A stretch of DNA of 64,000 nucleotides from positions 1 through 64,000 of the forward strand of contig NZ_JAXCLW010000001.1 of NCBI RefSeq assembly GCF_034044715.1, given 5' to 3'. Below are positions 43,048-51,101 of this stretch, in pieces. Position numbers and translations under genes: made by a program. Below the pieces are notes generated by a model, which was not told the DNA's origin, did not search any database, and worked only from the letters and a program-made list of their open reading frames with translations. The stretch's first letter is position 1. Each line of letters opens with the position of its first letter. This DNA is from Dongia_B soli. Its GTDB lineage: Bacteria; Pseudomonadota; Alphaproteobacteria; Dongiales; Dongiaceae.

Positions 43048-43794
43048 ATGAAAAGAGGGGAACGACGGCTTAACTTCCGGGAACCGCATCACTACCGGCC
43101 ATCGGCAGCGCGGCGCTTCATGCATGCCGTTTTGCTGGTGGTGGCGGCATGGTTCTTCGGGCTGTTGATTTTTGCCGCCTCGATCCCGGGCAAGGTGCGG
43201 GATCCGGAAACCAAGACGGACGCCATTGTGGTCCTGACCGGCGGTGGCGAGCGGTTGAGCGAAGCCTTCGATTTGCTGAGCAGAGGCCTGGCGCCGCGCC
43301 TTTATATCTCCGGCATTGCCTCGAACGTCGATCTTAACCAAGTTGCCAGCAAGGTGGCGGAAGCCGGCGGAACCATGCCGGACGAAGCGACGATGAAATG
43401 CTGTGTAACCGTCGACCGGGCGCAGAATACGGTAGGCAATGCGGTGGAAAGCGCCCAATGGATCACCGGGCAGAAGATCGCCTCGATCCGGCTCGTCACT
43501 GCCAATTATCATATGAATCGCAGCCTGCTGGAATTCCGCCGCGCCCTTCCCGGCTTGCAGGTCGTGCCCAATCCGGTCTTCCCACCGGAAATCCGCGACG
43601 CCTACTGGTTCGTCAAACCGCGCATCCTGGCTTTGCTGATTAACGAATATCATAAGTATCTGGTTGCCGTGGCGCGGGCACAGGTCTGGACTGCCCAGAT
43701 GGCGACGCATTCGGCCATGTCCTCTGTCCGAAGCTCCATCGGCAATCTGATGACATCGGTCCAGTCGCTGCTGGCTGGCCTCAAACGGTCCTGA
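43048..43794 (+). CDS. YdcF/DUF218 family membrane-anchored protein
   Basis: This 248-residue protein has one N-terminal membrane helix (HAVLLVVAAWFFGLLIFAAS) and a DUF218 domain. The core motifs are TDAIVVLTGGGERLSEAFDLL, RLYISGI, ENT-like AQNTVGNAV and RLVTANYHMNRSLLEFR. DUF218 proteins resemble SanA and ElyC and are linked to envelope or peptidoglycan precursor stress, with no fixed chemistry. It sits between ftsX and plsC, 8 bases before the latter, and is likely part of an envelope operon. Confidence 0.87.
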   Translation: MKRGERRLNFREPHHYRPSAARRFMHAVLLVVAAWFFGLLIFAASIPGKVRDPETKTDAIVVLTGGGERLSEAFDLLSRGLAPRLYISGIASNVDLNQVASKVAEAGGTMPDEATMKCCVTVDRAQNTVGNAVESAQWITGQKIASIRLVTANYHMNRSLLEFRRALPGLQVVPNPVFPPEIRDAYWFVKPRILALLINEYHKYLVAVARAQVWTAQMATHSAMSSVRSSIGNLMTSVQSLLAGLKRS

Positions 43795-43802
43795 TCCAGA
43801 CC

Positions 43803-44516
43803 ATGATGAAATTGCGGGCCCTGCTGTTCAACCTCGCCTATATCGCCTGGACCACGATCATGCATGTGGTCTGCTTGCCATTATTGCTGGGCCCCCGCGC
43901 CTGGGTTCTGAGGGCGGGCCGCATCTGGATCAAAGGCAATTTCTGGCTGCTGCGCGTGCTGGTTGGCTTGCGCTACCGCGTGCTCGGCACCGAACATTAT
44001 CCAGCTGGCCCGGCCATCGTCGCGGTGAAGCATCAATCGGCCTGGGAGACGCTTTATCTCTCGCTCGCTTTGCATCATCCTGCCTTCATCCTCAAACGGG
44101 AACTGACCTGGATCCCGGTCTTCGGCTGGTATCTGCGCAAGGTCGGGATGATCGCCGTCGACCGCAGCGGCAAGGCAGCCGCCTTGAAGCAAATGGTGCG
44201 TCAGGCGCGAGACGCCTTTGCTGCGGGCCAATCGCTGGTGATCTTTCCCGAAGGCACCCGCGTAACCCCCGGCCAGAGCAAACCCTATCAGCCAGGCATC
44301 GCCGCCCTCTATACGCAGTTGCAGGTGCCGGTGGTACCCGTTGCGCTGAATTCCGGACTGTTCTGGGGCCGCAAAGCCTTCCTGAAGCGGGCTGGCACCA
44401 TCACTGTCGAATATCTCCCCGCCATTCCGCCGGGCCTCGATCGCAAGACCTTCATGCGCGAGCTGGAAAGCCGTATTGAAAGCGCCACGGACCGTCTGGT
44501 GACGTCCGCAAACTGA
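43803..44516 (+). CDS. plsC: 1-acyl-sn-glycerol-3-phosphate acyltransferase, HX4E variant
   Basis: This 237-residue acyltransferase should add the second acyl chain to lysophosphatidic acid in phospholipid synthesis. One or two N-terminal membrane helices precede the acyltransferase blocks: block I is KHQSAWETL with His77 and Glu82, where the textbook motif is NHxxxxD; block III is VIFPEGTR; block IV is VVPVALNSG. The Asp to Glu change is conservative and is known in this subgroup. A second ATG directly follows the first. It belongs with the YdcF-type gene upstream. Paralogues elsewhere in the genome cannot be excluded. Confidence 0.85.
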   Translation: MMKLRALLFNLAYIAWTTIMHVVCLPLLLGPRAWVLRAGRIWIKGNFWLLRVLVGLRYRVLGTEHYPAGPAIVAVKHQSAWETLYLSLALHHPAFILKRELTWIPVFGWYLRKVGMIAVDRSGKAAALKQMVRQARDAFAAGQSLVIFPEGTRVTPGQSKPYQPGIAALYTQLQVPVVPVALNSGLFWGRKAFLKRAGTITVEYLPAIPPGLDRKTFMRELESRIESATDRLVTSAN

Positions 44517-44565
44517 TTTCCTTCAGCCATTGTTCGAGTCGCAGCCCAGCCGGCCGTGGATGGAA

Positions 44566-44648
44566 CTATCCACAGCCGCAGCGTGTCTGTGGATATCTCT
44601 ATTTATGTTTATATTTCAGTATCTTACAGAGAAATCACCGGTGGATAA
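44566..44648. promoter_or_regulatory. Cluster of DnaA-box-like sites in the nrdJ upstream region
   Basis: Three 8/9 matches to TTATCCACA occur: CTATCCACA on the + strand (44566-44574), ATATCCACA on the - strand (44588-44596) and TTATCCACC on the - strand (44640-44648). A 7/9 site lies at 44696-44704. The first two form a 9-base inverted repeat. The stretch 44597-44700 is strongly AT-rich compared with the rest of the window. The pattern suits DnaA control of nrdJ, as known for E. coli nrdAB. The inverted repeat could instead be a weak terminator for plsC. Confidence 0.5.
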
Positions 44649-44775
44649 AACAGTGATAAACCTGGAACAAAATTGAAAACAAAATAAGAACGAGCTGTGG
44701 TAAAATCGGCGTTCGCGCTGTGGCCAGCCGCAGCGCCCCTTCCTATATGACATAAAGACAAATTGGGTGACTGGA

Positions 44776-47118
44776 ATGGCGCAGGTAGCGGCGATTTCGC
44801 AGCAGATCTGGGACATGAAATACCGGCTGAAGGCGTTGGACGGGACGCCGGTGGATAAGACGATCGAAGATAGCTGGCGCCGCGTGGCCGATGCGATCGC
44901 CGAGGGCGAGGCGCCGGATGTCCGCGCTGCCTGGAGCGACAAGTTCTACAGCGCGCTGGAAGGCTTCAAATTCCTCCCTGCCGGACGGATCCTGGCGGGT
45001 GCTGGTGCGAAACGGAACGTCACCCTATTCAACTGCTTCGTCATGGGCACCGTGCCCGACGATATGAGCGGTATTTTTGAACACCTCCGCGAGGCCGCTC
45101 TCACCATGCAGCAGGGCGGCGGCATCGGTTATGACTTCTCCACCCTGCGGCCCAAGGGCGCGCCGGTGAAGGGCGTCGGCGCTGATGCATCAGGCCCGCT
45201 TTCCTTCATGGATGTTTGGGACGCCATGTGCCGCACCATCATGTCGGCCGGCCATCGTCGCGGCGCCATGATGGCGACCATGCGCTGCGACCACCCGGAT
45301 GTCGAAAGCTTCATCGAGGCAAAGCGTGAAGCCGGCCGGCTTCGGATGTTCAATCTCTCCGTCCTGGTGACGGATGCCTTCATGCGCGCGGTCAAGGAAG
45401 ACGCGCCCTGGGAATTGAAATTCGGCGGCACCACCTTCCGCGTCGTCCAAGCGCGCGAATTGTGGGACAAGATCATGCGGGCGACCTACGCCTATGCCGA
45501 GCCGGGCGTGATCTTCATCGACCGCATCAACCAGCGCAACAACCTGCATTATTGCGAAACCATCAGCGCCACCAATCCCTGCGGCGAGCAACCTCTGCCG
45601 CCATATGGCGCCTGCCTGCTGGGCTCGATCAATATGACGACGCTGATCCGCAATCCTTTCGAGGCGGATGCGGAACTGGATGTCCCGGCACTGGAAGAGC
45701 TGGTGCGCATCGCCGTCCGCATGATGGACAACGTTGTCGACACCTCGAACTTTCCATTGCCGCAACAGCATCATGAAGCCAAGGCGAAGCGCCGCATCGG
45801 TCTTGGTGTGACCGGCCTTGCCGATGCGCTCATCATGTGTGAGGCGCGTTACGGCAGCCGGCGTGCGATCGATCTGACCCGGCAATGGATGAAAACCCTG
45901 CAGCGCGCTGCCTATCTCGCCTCGGTCGAGCTGGCGAAGGAGAAAGGCGCCTTCCCGCTTTTCGAACGCGACGGCTATCTGCAGGGTGAAAGCATTTGTG
46001 AATTGGATCAGGACGTGCAGGAGGCGATCGCCGCTCATGGCATCCGCAATGCACTGCTGACCTCGATCGCCCCGACCGGCACGATCTCACTCTTTGCCGA
46101 CAATGTCTCGTCGGGTTTGGAACCGGTCTTCAGCTTTAAATATACCCGCAATGTATTGCTGCCGGACGGTACGCGCCAAGCGGAGGAAGTGACCGACTAT
46201 GCCTACCGGCTGTTCCGCCGCCTGAAAGGGGAAAACGCACCCCTGCCGGATTACTTTGTCGATGCCCAGACCTTGACGCCGGCTGACCATGTGGTGATGC
46301 AGGCGACTGTGCAGGCCTATATCGACAGTTCGATTTCCAAGACCATCAATTGCCCGGTCGATCTGCCCTTCGAAGCCTTCAAAGACGTTTATGTCCAAGC
46401 CTACGAAACCGGCTGCAAAGGCTGCACCACCTACCGGCCGAACGATATCACCGGCGCCGTCCTGGAAGTGAAACCGAAAGAGACCGCACAACCGGAACTG
46501 CCGCTGGAGGTCAAGCCGGAACACAAAGCGAAAGATGTGTTCGAGGCGGGTGGCGTCGTCTATATGACCCAGCCTTTGGATCGGCCCGAAGCGCTGCCGG
46601 GGCAAACCTATAAGGTGCGCTGGCCGGAAAGCGACCACGCGATCTATATCACCTTGAACGATATCATCCAGGATGGCCGGCGGCGCCCGTTCGAGGTCTT
46701 CATCAACTCGAAGAACATGGAACACTATGCCTGGACGGTCGGCCTGACCCGCATGATCAGTGCAGTCTTCCGCCGTGGCGGCGATGTGTCCTTCGTGGTC
46801 GAGGAGTTGAAAGCCGTCTTCGATCCGCGCGGCGGTTCCTGGGTCGGGGGGCGATATGTGCCATCGCTGCTGGCGGCGATCGGCGAAGTGATCGAGCGTC
46901 ATATGATCGATATCGGCTTCATGCCGGATCCAGCCAAGGACCGCGAAGAGATTGAACATATGGCCGCCCGCAAAGTCGCCAATCTGGCTGATGGCCAGGG
47001 CAACGGCGATGCCGGCGGCCGCCGCTTGGCGCATTGCCCGAAATGCAATTCTCCCTCGCTGATCCGTCAGGAGGGCTGCGATCTCTGCACCTCCTGCGGC
47101 TACAGCAAGTGCGGTTGA
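44776..47118 (+). CDS. nrdJ: Adenosylcobalamin-dependent ribonucleotide reductase (class II)
   Basis: NrdJ reduces ribonucleotides to deoxyribonucleotides with a radical generated from adenosylcobalamin, in one polypeptide. The 780-residue product has the ribonucleotide-reductase core: FLPAGRILAGAG, LFNCFVMGTVPD with the active-site cysteine, GGIGYDFSTLRPKG, NPCGEQPLPPYGACLLGSINM and APTGTISLFADNVSSGLEPVF. The last 27 residues have five cysteines in CPKCN, GCDLCTSCG and SKCG, the usual redox tail. No class I genes (nrdAB) are seen in the window. The upstream DnaA-box cluster and AT-rich leader suggest coupling to replication. ATG 44776 is preferred to a GTG nine bases earlier. Confidence 0.96.
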   Translation: MAQVAAISQQIWDMKYRLKALDGTPVDKTIEDSWRRVADAIAEGEAPDVRAAWSDKFYSALEGFKFLPAGRILAGAGAKRNVTLFNCFVMGTVPDDMSGIFEHLREAALTMQQGGGIGYDFSTLRPKGAPVKGVGADASGPLSFMDVWDAMCRTIMSAGHRRGAMMATMRCDHPDVESFIEAKREAGRLRMFNLSVLVTDAFMRAVKEDAPWELKFGGTTFRVVQARELWDKIMRATYAYAEPGVIFIDRINQRNNLHYCETISATNPCGEQPLPPYGACLLGSINMTTLIRNPFEADAELDVPALEELVRIAVRMMDNVVDTSNFPLPQQHHEAKAKRRIGLGVTGLADALIMCEARYGSRRAIDLTRQWMKTLQRAAYLASVELAKEKGAFPLFERDGYLQGESICELDQDVQEAIAAHGIRNALLTSIAPTGTISLFADNVSSGLEPVFSFKYTRNVLLPDGTRQAEEVTDYAYRLFRRLKGENAPLPDYFVDAQTLTPADHVVMQATVQAYIDSSISKTINCPVDLPFEAFKDVYVQAYETGCKGCTTYRPNDITGAVLEVKPKETAQPELPLEVKPEHKAKDVFEAGGVVYMTQPLDRPEALPGQTYKVRWPESDHAIYITLNDIIQDGRRRPFEVFINSKNMEHYAWTVGLTRMISAVFRRGGDVSFVVEELKAVFDPRGGSWVGGRYVPSLLAAIGEVIERHMIDIGFMPDPAKDREEIEHMAARKVANLADGQGNGDAGGRRLAHCPKCNSPSLIRQEGCDLCTSCGYSKCG

Positions 47119-47131
47119 TGATTGCTGTAGT

Positions 47132-47845
47132 TCAGCCGGCTTGGGTTCCGCCGGTGGATGCGTCTAGAGGCCCGGGCGCCCGGGTCTCTAAGGCGGCCGC
47201 CTGCCGCGCCCGCTGGCGATCCCGCAAATAACGATAGAGAAAGAAAGCCAGCGTGGCGATCAGTGGCGGCCCGAACATGCTGACCAGCAGGCTGTTGTCA
47301 TAGCGCATGCGGTCCCAGCGATTGCCGTCGAGAACCGCCACCACCAAAGCGCCCAAGGGCCACAGAAACCAAAAACCGAGCAGTGGCGGATAAGCCTTGT
47401 CGGTTTTCGCCGCCGCCGCTATTCCAGGACTGGCGTGCGGGTTATAAGCCTTGCCCTCACCGGCTTTCTCCAGTGGCCGCTCCACCCGCATCAATCGGTC
47501 GATCAGCATGAAACCACAGCCAAGTACCATGGCCAGCATCGGCACTGCGCAGAGCACGGCGATGCCGTCGCGCGTCGGCCGATAATCGGGCCACATCATG
47601 CGGTCCGCCTCGAAAACGAAGGCGAAAATCACCAGCAGGAAAGTCCAGAGCACCAGGGCGGTATATTTCCGACCCGAGCGCAGCAGAAGCATCGGCGCCA
47701 GATAGCCGAAACTGAAATAGCCGAGATAGATCGCGATCGGACCGTCTTTGCCGCTGATGACGAAACCGAGCAGTAGCGTCGCGAAAAATAAACTCAAATG
47801 CTTGGTGACTTTGGACATCGGCATCACAACGATCATCGCGCACAC
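47132..47845 (-). CDS. Polytopic membrane protein of unknown function
   Basis: This 237-residue protein has about six hydrophobic helices with short charged loops, for example GPIAIYLGYFSFGYLAPMLL, YTALVLWTFLLVIFAFVF, LGFWFLWPLGALVVAVLDG and MFGPPLIATLAFFLYRYL. No family is recognised. The C-terminus is a polar, Arg/Ala-rich tail. Several closely spaced ATG codons (47845, 47836, 47824, 47818) make the start uncertain. It converges on nrdJ and follows the C13-peptidase gene on the same strand with a 68-base gap, so they may share a transcript. Confidence 0.65.
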   Translation of the reverse strand: MCAMIVVMPMSKVTKHLSLFFATLLLGFVISGKDGPIAIYLGYFSFGYLAPMLLLRSGRKYTALVLWTFLLVIFAFVFEADRMMWPDYRPTRDGIAVLCAVPMLAMVLGCGFMLIDRLMRVERPLEKAGEGKAYNPHASPGIAAAAKTDKAYPPLLGFWFLWPLGALVVAVLDGNRWDRMRYDNSLLVSMFGPPLIATLAFFLYRYLRDRQRARQAAALETRAPGPLDASTGGTQAG

Positions 47846-47913
47846 GAAGTCCTATCATGCACCGGACATGACTGGCTATCCTTGTCGTCGCAACGATCCT
47901 AATGCGATGGGCC

Positions 47914-48735
47914 TTACCGCGGCAACGGCACGTCGCCGATCGCCGAGCCAAAATAGGCTTGCGGTTCCGACGGCTTCACGCCCAGCTTGACTTCCTTATC
48001 ATGCACGCAGCGTGAAATGTCCCGATGCAGCTGACCGAAACTTTGCGCCCTTTGCCAATTATCGATTAGGCAAGAATCGTAATAGGTATAGGTTTCTTCG
48101 GCACTACATCCGAAAGAAGGCCGGTCGCGGCGGGCAGCGGTCAGGATAATGCGATTTGGCGCCATCGTCATCTGATCGAGAAAGATGCCACTGAAACAAG
48201 CGGAGACGATGGCGACCGTTGGATGATTGCCGCAGCGCGCATCCAGCATGCGGCCGAAATCCCCCGGCGTCAGAAATCGCTGGCTATCGAGATCGTTGGC
48301 CATCAGCAGCCCACGCCGTCCCCCATGGGAGGTGACGAAAACGAAGCAACCGGTATCGTCGTCTATCGGCAAGCGGCTCAGCGCGTCATCCATGCGCGCC
48401 ACGGTGGCAATCTGATCGGCCGGTGTTTTGGTGAAATCCGAAGACATCGCTTGCGTCGCCACGACATTAGTTTGCGCGAGCATGGCCTTGATGCGGTTGA
48501 CAGCGTTGTCGAAGACCGGCGCGGAATCATCGCCGGCGACCAGCAGGGCGACCCAATGTTTCGGCCCGTTATGAAGCCCGGTCTGTGCCGATTGACCGGC
48601 TGACGCCTGAGACAACGATGCTGTTTGCGCCGCCGTGGATTGCATCCGGCCAGAACCGGAGTTGCTGCTGCAACCGGCGGCGAGAAGCAGCAACAAGGCT
48701 GCGAGCAGCCGGCCGGAAGTATTCATCTGCGACAT
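47914..48735 (-). CDS. Lipoprotein with legumain-like (C13) cysteine peptidase domain
   Basis: This 273-residue protein has a signal ending in LLLAAGC with lipobox Cys22, a Ser/Ala/Gln-rich linker, and a caspase-fold C13 domain. The catalytic pair is visible: His137 in VFVTSHGG and Cys180 in VSACFSG. Eukaryotic C13 members (legumain, GPI transamidase) cut after Asn or attach anchors; bacterial ones are little studied. The lipid anchor places it at an envelope membrane facing the periplasm. It lies between a MocR regulator and a membrane protein on the same strand. Substrate is unknown. Confidence 0.85.
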   Translation of the reverse strand: MSQMNTSGRLLAALLLLLAAGCSSNSGSGRMQSTAAQTASLSQASAGQSAQTGLHNGPKHWVALLVAGDDSAPVFDNAVNRIKAMLAQTNVVATQAMSSDFTKTPADQIATVARMDDALSRLPIDDDTGCFVFVTSHGGRRGLLMANDLDSQRFLTPGDFGRMLDARCGNHPTVAIVSACFSGIFLDQMTMAPNRIILTAARRDRPSFGCSAEETYTYYDSCLIDNWQRAQSFGQLHRDISRCVHDKEVKLGVKPSEPQAYFGSAIGDVPLPR

Positions 48736-48742
48736 GCATCCC

Positions 48743-50263
48743 TCATGGTTTCAGCATTTTCGCGACCAAGGCGATGGCCGGTTCGATCCGCATGTCCGGT
48801 ACCGCCGCATAGCCGAACATCAACCCGCGCCGGAGCCGCGGGCCGACATCATAGCGGGATAGCGGCGGAACCACCAAGCCGGCTTGCCGCAAGTGATGCG
48901 ATGCGGTTTCGTCATCGAAACGTTGCGCCGCAGCGCCAACAAGCTGCCCGACCAGATGCAGTCCGGCCTCATCCGGACGCAATTCGATCTGCCCCTCCAG
49001 ATGTTTGGCCGCTGCCTGCAACAGCAGTTGCTGTCGCCGCGCATAGCGCTTGCGCATGCGCCGCACATGAGCCGCCAACAGGCCGCTCTGGAAAAGCGCG
49101 GCGAGCGCCGGCTGCGTCGACATCGACGGCTGGTCGTCGATCACTGATCGTGCATGGCGAAAAGCTGCCGTCAGTTGCGGCGGCGTCACCAGATAGCCGA
49201 GCCGCAGGCTGGGAAAAAGCAGTTTCGACAGCGATCCCATGTAAATGACACGGCCGTCTTCATCGAGGCTGCGCAAAGCCGCCAAGGGCCGGCCGGCGTA
49301 ACGGTATTCGCTGTCGTAATCGTCTTCCAAAATCCAGGCTTTGGCTTCCCGCGCCCAGGCGAGCAGGGCCAGACGGCGTTGCAGCGACATCACGACACCA
49401 AGCGGATATTGATGGGAAGGCGCCACGCAAGCGAGCCTGGCTCTTGCCGCCTGGCGCAAACCATCGGCGACATCCAGTCCTTCGTCATCCACCGGCACAT
49501 GGATCAGCTGCGCGCCTTGGGCGGCGATGGCGGCGCGCAGGCCCGGAAAGCCCGGACGCTCCACCCAGACCGGATCGCCCGGATCGATCAATAGCCGGCA
49601 GGTGAGATCGACCGCCTGCCGGATGCCGCTGACGATCAATACGTCTTCCGCCGCACAATCGACGCCGCGCACTTGCCGAAGGTAATCCGCGACCGCCTCG
49701 CGCAAGGGGAGGTAACCGCCGGGATCGCCGCCCATCACCAAGGCCCGCTCGGGATCGCGCCAGCTCTTAGCCAATAGCCGCGACCAGGCAGCGAAGGGAA
49801 AATCGCTGCAATCGGGCAAGCCTGGAATGAAGCAAGGTGTCCAGACCGAGCCTGGGATGTGATCGCGCGATTGCCGCGAATTGGCCTCCGGATCGATCAA
49901 CGTTGCGGCGCGCCGGGCCCAGCCGGCCAATTGCCCTTGTGCTTTTTCCTCGCCGATCGGCCGTTTGCCGGTGCGGTCGGGCAGCAAGTCCGGCAGGTCG
50001 GCAGCCACATAGGTGCCGGAGCCGGGCCGCATCTCCAAATAGCCTTCGCTCAGCAATTGCTCATAGGCACCGAGAACGGTATTGCGGGAAACCGCGAGCT
50101 CATCGGCAAACGCGCGGCTGGCCGGCATGCGGGCGCCGGGCGTTAGACGGCCGCCGAGAATAGCCTGGCGCAATTCGCCGTAAAGCTGACGAAACAAGGG
50201 CTCCGGCAAGGCGGGATCGAGATGCGGCATCAGCAGGCTGCCGATGCCGGCACGGCGGGGCAT
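48743..50263 (-). CDS. MocR-family regulator (GntR winged helix plus aminotransferase domain)
   Basis: This 506-residue regulator has an N-terminal GntR winged helix (PLFRQLYGELRQAILGGRLTPGARMPASRAFADELAVSRNTVLGAYEQLLSEGYL residues 18-75, shown in part) and a fold-type I aminotransferase domain with the PLP-lysine segment YMGSLSKLLFP and EDDYDSEYRY. Such proteins sense PLP or amino acids and control PLP, GABA or taurine genes. GGAG five bases before the ATG fixes the start. It is divergent from a PNPOx-like gene across 115 bases that contain a 15-base inverted repeat, its probable operator. Regulation of vitamin B6 salvage is a fair guess, not shown. Confidence 0.9.
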   Translation of the reverse strand: MPRRAGIGSLLMPHLDPALPEPLFRQLYGELRQAILGGRLTPGARMPASRAFADELAVSRNTVLGAYEQLLSEGYLEMRPGSGTYVAADLPDLLPDRTGKRPIGEEKAQGQLAGWARRAATLIDPEANSRQSRDHIPGSVWTPCFIPGLPDCSDFPFAAWSRLLAKSWRDPERALVMGGDPGGYLPLREAVADYLRQVRGVDCAAEDVLIVSGIRQAVDLTCRLLIDPGDPVWVERPGFPGLRAAIAAQGAQLIHVPVDDEGLDVADGLRQAARARLACVAPSHQYPLGVVMSLQRRLALLAWAREAKAWILEDDYDSEYRYAGRPLAALRSLDEDGRVIYMGSLSKLLFPSLRLGYLVTPPQLTAAFRHARSVIDDQPSMSTQPALAALFQSGLLAAHVRRMRKRYARRQQLLLQAAAKHLEGQIELRPDEAGLHLVGQLVGAAAQRFDDETASHHLRQAGLVVPPLSRYDVGPRLRRGLMFGYAAVPDMRIEPAIALVAKMLKP

Positions 50264-50278
50264 GGAAACTCCAAAATA

Positions 50279-50337
50279 CGATATACTGGTTCCTATATTT
50301 TTATCATTTCGGCGCTTTTGATGGAACCGGTATATCG
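50279..50337. promoter_or_regulatory. 15-base inverted repeat, candidate MocR operator
   Basis: CGATATACTGGTTCC (50279-50293) is repeated in inverted orientation as GGAACCGGTATATCG (50323-50337), with 14 of 15 positions complementary and a 29-base spacer. It lies in the 115-base gap between the divergent MocR and PNPOx-like genes. Two widely spaced half-sites are expected for this dimeric regulator family. No clear promoter can be set apart from the repeat. Confidence 0.7.
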
Positions 50338-50378
50338 CGCAGGATATCGCCGACTCACCGCTTAGGACAACACCGATC

Positions 50379-51077
50379 ATGAACAGCTTCACGCCGACCG
50401 ACCGCTCCCGCGTCAAACGCCTGCATGAGCGGGGCAAGTATGACGAGGAATCCGTCTTCGCTTTGCTCGATGCCGGATTCATTGCCCATATCGCCTATGT
50501 CATCGACGGCCATCCTTATGTGACGCCGACCTCCTATTGGCGGACCGGACGGGTGCTGTACTGGCATGGCTCCTCGGCCAGCCGGATGTTGCGCAGGCAA
50601 TCCCCCGGATTGCCTGTCTGCGTGACGGTCAGCCATATCGACGGCTTCGTTCTCGCCCGTTCCGGCTTTCATCACTCCCTTAATTATCGCTCGGTCATGG
50701 CATTTGGCACGGCGCAGATCGTTGAGGATCCAGCGGAAAAGAGCAGGGAATTGGATCGCTTCATCGATCGCCTTTTTCCCGGCCGCCGCGCCAGCCTGCG
50801 TCCGAACAATGTCCAGGAGCTGAAGGCGACCACCCTGATCCGCATGGAAATCGAGGAAGCAGCCGCCAAGACCCGTACCGGCGGTCCGAAGGACGACGAC
50901 GAGGACTATGCGCTGGATTGCTGGGCCGGGGTCATTCCGCTTCGCCAAGTGATCGGCCAGCCGATCGCCGATCCGAAATTGCGCGGCGGCATCGGCTATC
51001 CGCCGGACCTTGCCGCGTTCCATGACGGTGCGGATCTCTGTGAGGTGCTGGCCGGGAACGCAGAGAAACTCGATTGA
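50379..51077 (+). CDS. Pyridoxamine 5'-phosphate oxidase-like flavin-binding protein
   Basis: This 232-residue protein has a split-barrel flavin-binding fold (PNPOx-like). Typical elements are VKRLHERGKYDEESVFALLDAGFIAHIAYVIDGHPYVTPTSYW at the start (residues 12-54), the strand RVLYWHGSSASRMLRR, and VCVTVSHIDGFVLARSGFHHSLNYRSVMAFG. It resembles the group of flavin-nucleotide-binding proteins found beside MocR regulators, and not the PdxH enzyme of the B6 pathway. A role in vitamin B6 or small-molecule reduction is open. It is divergent from the MocR gene and probably its target. Confidence 0.85.
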   Translation: MNSFTPTDRSRVKRLHERGKYDEESVFALLDAGFIAHIAYVIDGHPYVTPTSYWRTGRVLYWHGSSASRMLRRQSPGLPVCVTVSHIDGFVLARSGFHHSLNYRSVMAFGTAQIVEDPAEKSRELDRFIDRLFPGRRASLRPNNVQELKATTLIRMEIEEAAAKTRTGGPKDDDEDYALDCWAGVIPLRQVIGQPIADPKLRGGIGYPPDLAAFHDGADLCEVLAGNAEKLD

Positions 51078-51101
51078 CGTCGGACCCCTCTCGCGACGGC
51101 A

